From the NCBI GenBank assembly GCA_965153455.1, contig OZ234495.1, positions 24,920,875 to 24,984,874 on the forward strand: a stretch of DNA of 64,000 nucleotides, given 5' to 3'. This DNA is from Sphagnum compactum (lineage: Eukaryota; Bryophyta; Sphagnopsida; Sphagnales). Positions 24,211 to 34,702 of this stretch are shown here, in pieces. Every line of letters starts with the position of its first letter. Position 1 is the first letter of the stretch. Under the pieces are notes generated by a model. The model had not been told where the DNA came from. It ran no database searches and was given only the letters and a program-made list of their open reading frames with translations. A program made the translations under genes and the position numbers.

Positions 24211-24954
24211 CCTAAATACAACTTTATAAATACACCAATGGAAACATACCCCCATTATACCCCTAATATAACTTAGCAAAACTACACATACCTTTCAAAA
24301 GTTTCTTAATACACCTATGTATACCACTAGGGGCTATCTTGACACCTTAAAAGTGCAACTAAATTTGGTTCCATTTGCAACTAATGGAACATATGAACAC
24401 GATCATGAGTGAAAACAATCTTAGAGTGTAGGATGAAGAAGTCATTAATTGCAAGAATGGTCAAGGGTGCAAAATAGTTGTAAAACCAATAAGAGTTAGT
24501 TGCAAATGACAATTAGTTGCACGTAGTTGCAAAAATTGCATTGGTTGCATTTTGGGGGATTTCTTCTAATGCCTTTCTTTTCACTTGAATGCCCTAGAGT
24601 TTACACCTACTTTCACAATTTCTTTTATTTTTGATACTCTATCACTCTTGGATACTCAATCATTTCACTCGAATGTCCTATGGTCAAATTTTTTTCTCAC
24701 GTGGCTTACATATGTTTCAACTTAATATATTGATGAAAAAAAATTGCGATTATTGATCGTAATCTAAATACAATATATTTGAAAGTTTTTGTGCATCACT
24801 AAGTTTTGACAATCAAGGTTTTCTTTTGGTGTTTTATGTTATGGATATGGATGCAGTAACATGCAAAAACTTTCCAAGTTTTAAGGTTGTATTTTTCAAG
24901 CACCAAATAAAGGAGTTTTTTTGTTAATGTCAAAAAGTCAAAAGTGGTAGAAGG

Positions 24955-25509
24955 TTGAATCTGATACCAAATCTTACCCAAAAACATGTTATAAAAGTGG
25001 ATTTGGAAGAGGTTTTTGGAAAGGTGACCAAGTTCAGGGCTAAAAATAGCAACTTGCATCTAGGAACAAAGCGTGAGCTTGTAAGTTTATACATTCAAAT
25101 ATATGGCACATCACAAGTTATAAATAATGAGTTTATGTCATGGGTAGTGAAGGGGTACATAACACAGGTGAAAGGCTTCTAGAATAATTGGGTGAAAGTA
25201 ATTGTGTGCATTATAAAAGAGAAAGCCAGTAGGGAAGTACTGGACAAGATGGTGAAAGCACAAGCCACTAAGTTACAACCAAGTTCAAAATTGAGTGGAG
25301 GTGAGGGTTCTTACAAGTTTGAAGGTGATGTGTTGTGGGAAGGGCCCAATTCTATAAAACTATGTTTACATAACATTCGATGTCCATATGGTGTTCCATT
25401 AGCAAAGTTGAAGCTATTCCACAAAAAAAATTGTTTAATTTATAACATTTCCAAATGGTTGAAAAGACATGGGGATAAAACATTTTTTGCACTCCATCAA
25501 CAATGTTAA
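24955..25509 (+). pseudogene. Decayed reading frame, unknown family
   Basis: One frame is open for about 185 codons except for a single TAG (25180-25182). Its composition is protein-like against an AT-rich, stop-dense background: segments include HVIKVDLEEVFGKVTKFRAK, KEKASREVLDKMVKAQATKL, SGGEGSYKFEGDVLWEGPNS and RCPYGVPLAKLKLFHKKN. I do not recognise the family. There is no promoter, intron or neighbour to give context. The likeliest source is an old transposable-element gene or a gene fragment captured by one. Confidence 0.45.
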
Positions 25510-27952
25510 CAACCCACTATATGATGCACATATCACCTCGAACACCCACATAATAAAAAAACTTAATATTAAATGAAACTAGTAGTACATGGATGTGTCA
25601 ATAGGACTCACTATAAGAGTAGTAAATTTTCATTTCCCAGTTGTTTTTTGGCTTCCGATTATTAAATGTGCTTCAAAACCCTTTCATGGATCAATGTTCT
25701 TGTTGCCCATTCTTGATTTTTTTTTAATAGAGTTTGTATTGTAATCTTATAATGTCTATAGGCTGATTTAATTCCCATTCATTTGGAAGAGGTGTTAGGG
25801 CAAAAATTTTAAATCATGTGATGATGGTGATCCATAAACTACCAATCTATTTTGCATTATGAATTGACATTGTAGCTACAAAATAGAACCATGAATCTTT
25901 AGGTGAAAAATCTCGATTTTCAAAAAAGTTGATAAGGTTACGCTTCAACATGGACAATCACAAACTGATTACGATGGAAGCCCAAGATAACTTCAATGTT
26001 GTTGAAACTGATTTTAAACAATTACAACAAAAGTTTATAAAGTTGAAAAGCCAAATTAGGAGGTTCTTAGATCTTTGATTATTGTATTTAGTTGGTCAAT
26101 TTGCATAACAAGGCCAAAATGTCATGATTTGATGTTATTTTCATCTCCATAATGTAACTACTTATTATTAGGTCAAGTTTTGAGGATGTATGACATACAC
26201 ATGCATTTAGATTCTTTCAATACAATATTTAGTGATGGTTCAAAATATATAATAGCAACTTTTAATATTAATACATGAAAAACAATACATATTGTATGTG
26301 TGCATAAAGCTCATTCATGTTCAGTTTTTACATCCTTAAATAATTTTCAAATTATAATTCAACATTCTCCCGAACATTGTCCAACATCATTATGGGAGAT
26401 TTTAATGTTGACATTTTAAAAGACAATAACCAAACAAAAAAAAAACAAGAATGATTAGATTTCATGGTTAAATTCCAATTCAAATCACAATTCAAATTTT
26501 CACAAACCGATTTATATTGCATTCAAATTACCAAACACACTTCCAATGTATAACAAAAAATGATTAATGTTTCCATTTATTTAAAGTGTAACGTTTGTGA
26601 TTATATGCATGTATAATGTTGCATTTTCCACCTAATTAATTACTCCCAAAATGTTGGCACCTTTTGACTTGAATTTTTATTTTTACATTGTTTTTCATGG
26701 ACCATGTGTTAAAAAAATAATCATAAATATCAGTAACAAGACCAAAACAATTTGGACAATTTTCTTATCTACACATACACCCGTCAAACACCATAACAAA
26801 ACACCTTTCACGAAAAACCTAAACCCAAAATGTGACAAAAACAAATATAAAGGTTGCTAAATTCTTATACTTAAAAAATGAAAATGAGACTAAGAATAAA
26901 AATATTTCCATCTAAATTATATCCATTCATGATTGATATTTGTTTCAAACATTGAATTATCTCATGCACATTGCTAAAAATTTCAACATTATTTAAGTTT
27001 GGAAAACTTGGATTTTCTTAAACAATATGATTATTTACAACTTTATATTCATTTGTATCATTAAAGGAAAGAGAATGGAACTATAGTTTCAATCTCTACA
27101 TAGCCACAATGAATTCTAAGAAAGTTTTTTAAAAATTATTTCTTAGTACAAATGTGGAAAAATAATTTCATAGTCTTTCATAAAACCAACAAACTTTCAT
27201 CCAATATAACTTGAATTAGTAGTAAAACATTAAATGTCACACCTTATTTTCAAGATAGAGCCTTTCGTGGCAGAGCCACTTATTACAATAATTTATAAAA
27301 CTTCTAAAATTTGATTCAATTTATTTTTAAGATTCATCCACCCAATGGAAAACTACAATTCTAAGGACCCTTTTGAGTTCATAGAATGCTCATCAATTCA
27401 CACAATTTGTTTATGTATTTGATTAGGGGAAGAGACTATATCTGAGTCATAAGAGCAAAATACCACATAGGATAAAGCTCCTTAGAAATGTCCAAAGCCA
27501 ATAAGAAACCATGATGTTTGAAGCCAAAACAACCCAAAAAACATTGGGGTGCCAAAGTTGATAATGGTGTTTGCACACAAGGCCAATCTGAAAAAGCTCC
27601 AATTGTTAGAACACAGACTAAAACAAAGTGAACTTTCAAGTTTCATTACATGGTATTATTTGAACTTGGGCAAATGGTCATATGATCATGTTAGAATTGC
27701 CATGAACTTCTTCATGCTTACTGATTCAAACATATATGCAAGAGGCCAAAGATTCCATGCGGGTTCATTGCATCTTTGTAAGATGATCTTGTGCGATATC
27801 ACTATGCAGCACTTGAGTTCAATAAAAATTGTTTTTGCCCACACATAGCTCGCAAGTGTAATGTTTTGTAGAAATTAGATCACACTTTTCATATCATGTT
27901 TACTTTTCAAATTCTGTACATAGTAAGTTGTTGGTGGGAGCAAACAAATCCA
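25510..27952. other. AT-rich intergenic DNA
   Basis: No gene, RNA or clear repeat recognised. Open frames are short and low in complexity. From 27440 onwards base composition becomes more balanced toward the CcmA gene, but no exon was identified. Confidence 0.4.
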
Positions 27953-28107
27953 GTAAGCTCTGGGTTGCAATGCCCATGTGTGTCCAGTACTAAAGCGTGC
28001 ATAGGATTTCAACTTTCTGGATTACCAATTTCATTGTCATCAGAAAGTTGAAATCCTATGCACGCTTTAGTACTAGACACACATGGGCATTGCAACCCAG
28101 AGCTTAC
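27953..28107. repeat. Near-perfect long hairpin (67-bp arms, 21-nt loop)
   Basis: Arm 1 is 27953-28019 and arm 2 is 28041-28107. They are inverted complements with a single mismatch seen over 67 bp (C/T near 27983). The arms contain AAGCTCTGGGTTGCAATGCC and AAAGCGTGCATAGGATTTCA. The loop is 28020-28040. A transcript would fold into a dsRNA stem of a size that Dicer-like enzymes process. It lies about 690 bp upstream of the CcmA start. It could be a young miRNA or siRNA locus, a fold-back insertion, or the trace of an inverted duplication. Confidence 0.85.
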
Positions 28108-28599
28108 AGATGTGGAGAAGGAATGTGTGGAGAATGATATCAAGTATGAAAAGCTTGATTATGTGGCAGCAAAACCAACTTGAATAGGTCATTCAACTAT
28201 TTTGATTTGCCATCTTTTCAAGATTATATCTATGAAACTAGTCAAGACCTTTCTAAAATGACATTTTTTCCTTGCTGTGTAGGGATTTCTCACACCATAT
28301 ACATGTTGGTATGTTAGTCGAGTTTATAAAATTTGTAAGTGAATGTGTGAGGTGTTCTTCCTTTGCACTATGATGTTCTAGTGACATTAAGATTTTGAAA
28401 TTCGAAAGCTTGCCTTAATACTGGGGACTCACTACAACTTCAAACTTGGGAAATTTGGGTGCCAGATGGTGCATAAGCAACACATGGTGATTCCAGAAGA
28501 CATTGGTCCTATCATAAAATTCGTATGAACTTGCAAAACGCTCAAGGGAGAAAATGCTTGCAGTGGAGACTGGACTTCTGAACTCTAGTCCGAGCACTA

Positions 28600-28685
28600 G
28601 TCCTACGAACCCTAACCCTAATCTTCCAAACGTGAAGAACAAGCTTCTGGAACCCTAACCCTATCCTAAAAACCCTAAGCCTAAT
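28600..28685. promoter_or_regulatory. Telobox cluster upstream of CcmA
   Basis: CGAACCCTAACCCTAATC, GGAACCCTAACCCTATCC and AAAACCCTAAGCCTAATC occur within 85 bp, roughly 110-190 bp ahead of the CcmA ATG. Clustered AACCCTA motifs are typical of promoters of nuclear genes for ribosome and organelle biogenesis in plants. The regulatory role is inferred from position. Confidence 0.6.
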
Positions 28686-28793
28686 CTTACGACTCCGCAA
28701 ACACGGGGAGACCATGCCTTGCGCGTGTAAGAGGAAGGAGTGGTTTTGGGGAGCAAGGGAGGGAAGAAGAGCGGTGTTGTTTTGTCCGGAGAT

Positions 28794-29036
28794 ATGGGGA
28801 TTGTAAGGGGTAGGGGAGGACCTCCGGTGCCAAGGCTAATCGCCAGTGGGCTAGCGTGCATGCGGAACGAGCAAGTGATCATCAGGGATGTGAACATGAC
28901 ACTGCATGAAGGATCGGGATTGATAATCACAGGCCCTAATGCTTCTGGCAAGTCCACCTTCCTGCGTGTGGTAAGAACTTCCCGTCTCCCTCCTCGCATC
29001 ACTGGCAATGTATCTTTTCCCCCCCCCCTCTCTCTC

Positions 29037-29068
<32 letters not shown>

Positions 29069-31477
29069 TTTTGCCACTCTTTATCTTGCAAGAGAAGCTT
29101 TGATCTCTTTTTGGTCAGAAGAAAAAAACGATTCTTCAAGCTTTGGTCACTTTGTCAGAAGCAAGAGAATGATTCTTCTACAGTAATAGGATACTAGTTT
29201 TTGTCTCTATTCGCACTTGAATTTAGGCTTCAAACCTCGGTGTCTGAGGTCATGCTCAGCAAAGGATTGGTTCCAAGCACCCTACACACAAATTTCCAAT
29301 CTCGTCTCCCTTGTAATTCCAAAGCAGGAGCTGTCAGGATTTGGATTTTTCAGGTTCGACTAATGATACAAGCTTATTGCCTCTTGCTGGTTGGTTATGT
29401 ATTTTGTGACAATAAATGCAGCTCTGTGGATTTATCAAACCGAGTGCAGGTCGCCTTCTGTGGGATGGAGTTGATTTGTCTCAGCCTGGCCTTTATGATT
29501 GTAAGATTCATCTTGAGATCCTTGTGTTCTGTTTGAAGATTCTTTGCAGTGATCACAAAGTATGTATGTCAGGGGTTCAGTACACTAGAAGAACCAGCAG
29601 CATTTTTGCTTCAATTCATGGATGGTAGTTTAGAGCTGGAAATCATCTAGTTTTTGAGCGTGTGTTGAAACCTAAACCCTAGACCATAAACCCATCACTG
29701 TAGTAGATTGCTTTTTTTGTAGTGGTGTTTTGTGGGTTGTGGAGAGTGTTGATTCTTACTTTTATGATTGGTTTCAGCAGTGACAACAGTTGTTAAGGGC
29801 ATCATCATCACTACCAATCTAGTTCAAAATTCGTTGCATGTGCACAATGTGCAGGGCAGTGTACAGGCCAAATGTGCATTTGGTTGCTGCAAAGGATGCC
29901 ATCAAGAAGGCATTGACTGTCTATGAGAATGTGGTCCGCTTCACAGCCTTATACCACCAATTCATGATGTCTTCAAGGTCATCTTTAGGTGCTTCTGGAG
30001 TATATAAGAGATTAGCTGTAAATTGTGAGAAAAAACTTACAGATGCTTCTTGATTTCTATTGCATAAAGCTGCCTCTCAGGTATCATCAATACTGGGTAC
30101 AGTGCCTTCCTGTGCTGTCCTGTAGAAGAACGCTGCAAGTTGCATTGAACTGACTTGTGACGCACATTGGATGAAGATTGCACTCTTTCAAGTTCTCAAT
30201 TCTCTTGTGAATACACTCACTCAAAATACACAATGGATTCCGTTGAGGACTGCATCTTGCTCCCCAAAGAGGGAAGGCAGTAAATTGGATAGTCACAGCA
30301 GTGTCTGTTGTTACAGGATAGCCAGTCCTTGGTGGTTCAGTACGATGATGTGCATAATGGCAACTGTTGTTAATGCTTCAGTGTCCATTGCATTCAATGA
30401 GCCTGATATTTTGGGAGCGGAACTCTGTCTTGGGGTTGTTGCAGCATTTCTGGGAGATGCTGGAAGGAGGTGAGGGGCGCACAACAGGTGCACTTGAGAC
30501 AATGGGACTAGGGCATTTGGCTCAAGAACAAGCAGTTGTGCTTTCTATGGGCCAGGCATGTCTGTTTCTCCACAAGTTACATAATTTTTGCTGGTGGATT
30601 TCATTACCTACAACTGGTTGATCAAAATAGAATAGTTGATGTGTGTGTTTTAGTCTACAGCACAGAAATAGCTCAGCATGGGTCTAGCAACAGATTGATT
30701 GCTAAAGTACATGGTTGCAAGGTGCATGCAGTTTGTAACTTTTGTACATGTGACCATTTTGCAAATGTAGAGAAAGAGGTTGCAGCTGGCAAGGATGCTG
30801 GCAGTCCCCCGCCCACTGTGGTTACTGGATGAACCCTCTGTGGGCCTTGATGCTGAGGTACCTGCCCTGCTCAATCTTCCTAGTTTTAAAAGTTTTGCAA
30901 AATTTGTCACCCATCGTAACTGTTGCCTTGCATTGCGTTGTTGCTATTGTTCCTGTCTTATCTGCACTTGTCCTAAATTACAACCTGAAACTTGTGACTA
31001 CATGAAATCAAAGGATACATCAGTCTTTATGTTATCATTATTAATGCAAAGGGTTGAGGAGTTGGTTGATCAGGGGGTGGAAATATTGGAGGAGCTGATT
31101 GCCCAGCATCGGCACCAAGGAGGCATTGTGCTAGTGGCTACTCATGTCCCAATCAATCTTCCTGATGCCCTGGCCTTGAGATTGCCCCCAAGGTAACATG
31201 CCCGTCTTAAAACAGCATTGCCCTTGTTTATATTTCTGACCTTGCTCAAGCAAATTTTGACCAAGCTTTGTGATGTGGGTGCTCCACTGAGGCCTTCTTC
31301 CATGCCATATGAACCTCTCTGCACCTGATGTTTGATCCATAACATTTGCAAGATGCTCCAGTCATGACTGTTCTTAATCTATTTTCAGGTTTCAGTTGTG
31401 GTGCTAATCTTCATTTGTTTTGTGCATGCTGCAGAGTACCTCAATTCAGACAGTACACCGCAGCAGATTATGCTTGA
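28794..31477 (+). CDS. ABCI1: ABC transporter I family member 1, cytochrome c maturation ATPase CcmA, 7 exons
   Basis: Nuclear-encoded ATP-binding subunit of the mitochondrial CcmAB complex, which acts in haem handling for c-type cytochrome maturation at the inner membrane. Exons: 28794-28970, 29422-29500, 29860-29933, 30445-30555, 30771-30857, 31074-31192, 31435-31477; product 229 aa, the length of the Arabidopsis protein. Motifs: Walker A GPNASGKST (residues 47-55), signature LSMGQ (143-147), Walker B WLLDEP with Asp167-Glu168, D-loop SVGLDAE, and H-loop His200 in VATHVP. The intron after LSMGQ starts with GC (CAG|GCATGT), not GT; the next exon RKRLQLARML fixes this junction. The last acceptor was taken at 31434 (pyrimidine-rich tract). 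An upstream AG at 31388 would give a shorter end (RFQLWC). No transit peptide is evident. Intron 1 contains a (TC)n microsatellite. Confidence 0.9.
29026..29068. repeat. (TC)n microsatellite in CcmA intron 1
   Basis: A CCCC tract followed by about 19 TC dinucleotides with one or two CC interruptions. It lies 55 bp after the exon 1 donor and is likely length-polymorphic. Confidence 0.9.
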
Positions 31478-31604
31478 GCAGAAACAAAATGTTGACTACA
31501 TTGGAAGACTGTAGTGTTCTTATCCATCATTTTTTCATACCACCAATGGACATTTTCAGCAGTCAATATACAGGGGTTCTTAGTGTTGTGGTAAATTTAC
31601 AATA

Positions 31605-33070
31605 GATTTACTATCTAGTGGCCAATAGATGCTAGTAGTCTATTTATTATAAACTTTGAATCAAAGACATTGAAACTTTTAACTTATTAATCTTAGTTGG
31701 TAATTAAAGTCATTGCCCTCCAAGGGTGCAATCATGATACAAGGAGCTAAGGACTATGTTGAGTGCAGTAAAATCTTACACCCTCCTAACTTTCAAAAAT
31801 CATTGAAAAAGTTATAATGATTGGAATATAATGAAATCAAGTGCATACTATTTTGATACTTCTAAATTTGCATCTCAAGGTTTTCAATGTAATTCGAAAA
31901 TGTTTCATTGGTTATAAAATGAATTGTAAGTAATGCATAGTCAGATGCATAGTCAGATGTTGAATGGGAACTGAAACTTTGAACGTCCTTTATCTGATGT
32001 AAATTTAAACCATTAATTCTAAATTTTTTTTTTATGGCCATATATTAATGATTATGAAGGTCTAGTAGTGATAAAATTTTGAATATACCTTCTAATATGG
32101 TTATCCACTGTAATCTTTTTTTAGTATTTGAATGTGTTTTTTACCATTAAAACTACATAACTTGAAAGACTTCTTACAAGGCAAAATGTTTTTTGTCAAG
32201 TAAGTAAGGGCAAGGGTGAATTTCCATGAAGATTGGATGGGTTATGTGGGATTATTTGTTTTTTTTGGTGAATATGAATTGTTATATTTAGAATGATGTT
32301 GAAGAAAGTCATTATTGATAAACTTGATGTATAATATATCATTGAGGGTTTTAAACACAAATATATATTTTAAATGTTGAGATGTTTACTTTTGTTGAAA
32401 TGCACACATTTGATTTATCTATAGAATTATCATTCAATAAATACATTTAATTACATGTGATTTGAAAATTTATGGAAACATACATGGATTAAATTTTTGA
32501 AGTTGACACTATCATCTTACAACAAGCCCAATCAAAATATGTAAGCCATGTTTCAAATGTGATAAATCTTAATCCTTTCAAAGCACTTGGGCCTTGTATT
32601 AAGTGGTTCTTTTGACTGTGAATGTACCCACAAGTCTACTATTTGGTGGCCACCAAAATTTGATAATATTACAAAATTTTATATAAAAGACATTAACACA
32701 TCTAATTTACTTATTAATCTTAGCTATAATAATAAGTGGTGACTAAAGTCATCACCCTATTACAAGTTTAGAGTATTTGATGGCCACCATAAATTGTTAA
32801 TATTTACAAAATTTATTTCAAAACATTGACACATTCAACTTACTTTATTGATTTTAATTCTTAAAATAATTGGTAACCAAAGTCATTGCTCTACTACAAG
32901 TCTAGTATTTGGTGGCCATTAGAATTTGTTAATATTACGAAATTTTATTCAAAGATATTGACACATCTAACCTACTTATTAATTTTAGTTATAAAATAAT
33001 TGATAATTGAAATCATTGCCATATTTCAAGTCTAGTATCTAATGGCCACTAGAATTTGCTAATATCACTA
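31605..33070. repeat. Tandem satellite of about 132 bp (four units plus an outlier)
   Basis: Units start near 32630, 32764, 32900 and 33028, each with CAAGT(C/T)TA..TATTTGGTGGCCA, then AATTTG.TAATATTACAAAATTT, AAAGACATT.ACACAT and AAAGTCATTGCCCT. Divergence between units is considerable. One separate copy lies about 1 kb upstream (31605-31730, CTAGTGGCCAATAGA.. AAAGTCATTGCCCTCC). The DNA between (31730-32625) is AT-rich with no gene recognised. Confidence 0.7.
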
Positions 33071-33229
33071 ACAACATTCATTAATAAGACTTGTAATTGT
33101 AAGTTTAATCACTAGATTCCATAAGACTAAGAAATTAATTAAGCAACAAATCATTTTAATTATCATGATAATCAAAATTTAATGTATTATACATTATTAA
33201 CTTCATTACCCACATCAATGTTTGTTCTA

Positions 33230-34330
33230 GCCCGACTACCATGCATATCATTAATTGTTATGGTGTTGTTCATGATTTTATTTTTTCTAGCATGAAAAGA
33301 AAATGCAATTTAATCAATGTCCACCCATTGCATTGGGTCTACTAAGTTGCATTTCCACCTTCCTTGCCACTAATCTTGGTACAACTTTACATTGTTGTGT
33401 GTTCCTTTTTTTCATGCCACCCACCATTGAACATGCACCATTCTATAATGTTCATCATTCCCATCCTTGACAACTTCACACTGTGTTCTCTCCATCCATA
33501 TTGGGTACATTTCAAGATCAAATGGATGAGCAAGAATAAAATCTCTTTTATGTAAATCTTTAAAGGAAGTGTAAGCCACTGCACTCAAGGATGGCTTCAT
33601 GGATTTAGGCCCACAACATAGAGGGATAATTGGATATTCCTAATCTTCAACGATAGGTGGAGTTGGAAAAGATAGTCGCACATGATAACCTTTTAATTGC
33701 TAGATGCCAAAAACCCTCCAACAAGATGTGACTTTGCTTTGGAAGTGGTTTTGATAAGCATTTTAAAATACCCTCCCAATATTCAATATAAGGACCTATG
33801 GCCTTTGCATGCATTTCATCTCTCACACTGTTCAACTTCCAAAACTTCAAATATTTTGAGGTACCACTATTAATGAATTTTTCCTTCTCTATTGACTTTG
33901 AAGCATCAGTACCCCAAATAGGACAATATGGAACATGTTTTGGAACTCCACTTGGTAGCTTGGGGTGACCTTGATTATCAAACTTACACAATCGAGTTGT
34001 AGGGCCATCTTTGGGACTCCGCATCAAATCAATCAATAGCACCATGTACTACATCACTAACCATCCAAAAGAATCCACAAAAAATCGAAAAAGATACATA
34101 TGTATATGTCTAATTAATACCTTGAGGCCATCTTTAAATAGCCTTGAACCCATGATTTGTAATCAAGAATTTCTTGAATCAATTGGGGGACGAATGACAT
34201 TGCACATCATAATTTCATTTTCTTTTGACAATTTGTAGATTGGGTCATCACCCTTAACCCAATCATCAATTGGTGTCATGGGAAATTTGATAGGTTTTAG
34301 TAGATGAACATCCACTACAATAGATGTGTT
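33230..34330 (-). pseudogene. Decayed protein-coding gene, unknown family (probable TE gene)
   Basis: Read on the minus strand from 34330 down, protein-like blocks follow each other with a few stops and frame breaks: LLKPIKFPMTPIDDWVKGDD, PIYKLSKENEIMMCNVIRPP, MGSRLFKDGLK; then an open frame of 132 codons (34045-33650) with KLPSGVPKHVPYCPIWGTDA and PYIEYWEGILKCL; then KPSLSAVAYTSFKDLHKRDF, HPFDLEMYPIWMERTQCEVV, HYRMVHVQWWV and a weaker tail. A possible intron separates the first block from the rest. The consistent order and rich amino-acid use show former coding sequence of more than 300 residues. I cannot name the family; a transposon-encoded protein or a captured host gene are both possible. 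Confidence 0.5.
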
Positions 34331-34487
34331 CAACTAGGAGTTTCATTAATCATTTAGGTGAAATCATCACATCTTTTAATGATTGCAATGAGTTTATGAG
34401 TTCACCAATTATTTAAACGAAATCACCGCATCCCTTGGCGATTGGCAACAAGTTGTGATATGAACAAATGAATTCATTCTAAATTAA

Positions 34488-34702
34488 TCAGAAAAGGGTG
34501 TAATAAATATGATCTAACTACTGCTCACTGTTTCTGAGTAGCCCATCGTAATCATTGGTTCAGGTGGTTTGCTATTAGTAGTCCCCCACCTATTTAATGT
34601 CCCAGTTCCGTTTCTTTGGGTGGGGTTGCAAAAGAGTACATAACTAAACTTGGATGTGAAAAATATTTTTGGCTCACATACTGAGCACCACTGGAGATGC
34701 TC
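34488..34702 (-). mobile_element. MITE copy 2 (partial, inverted)
   Basis: The reverse complement begins GAGCATCTCCAGTGGTGCTC and follows the family through TTTTGCAACCCCACCCAAAG, AATAGCAAACCACCTGAACC and CAGTGAGCAGTAGTTAGATC. It loses similarity at about 34488, so one terminal repeat is missing or too diverged to see. Confidence 0.7.

Noticed and set aside
28661-29077. 138-codon minus-strand frame rich in Arg/Glu
   Set aside because: Antisense to CcmA exon 1 and the (TC)n microsatellite; the Arg-Glu run is the microsatellite translated.
31389-31407. CcmA last exon starting at 31389 (ending RFQLWC)
   Set aside because: The next acceptor (31434) follows a better pyrimidine tract and gives the expected 229-aa length; the shorter form is kept only as an alternative.
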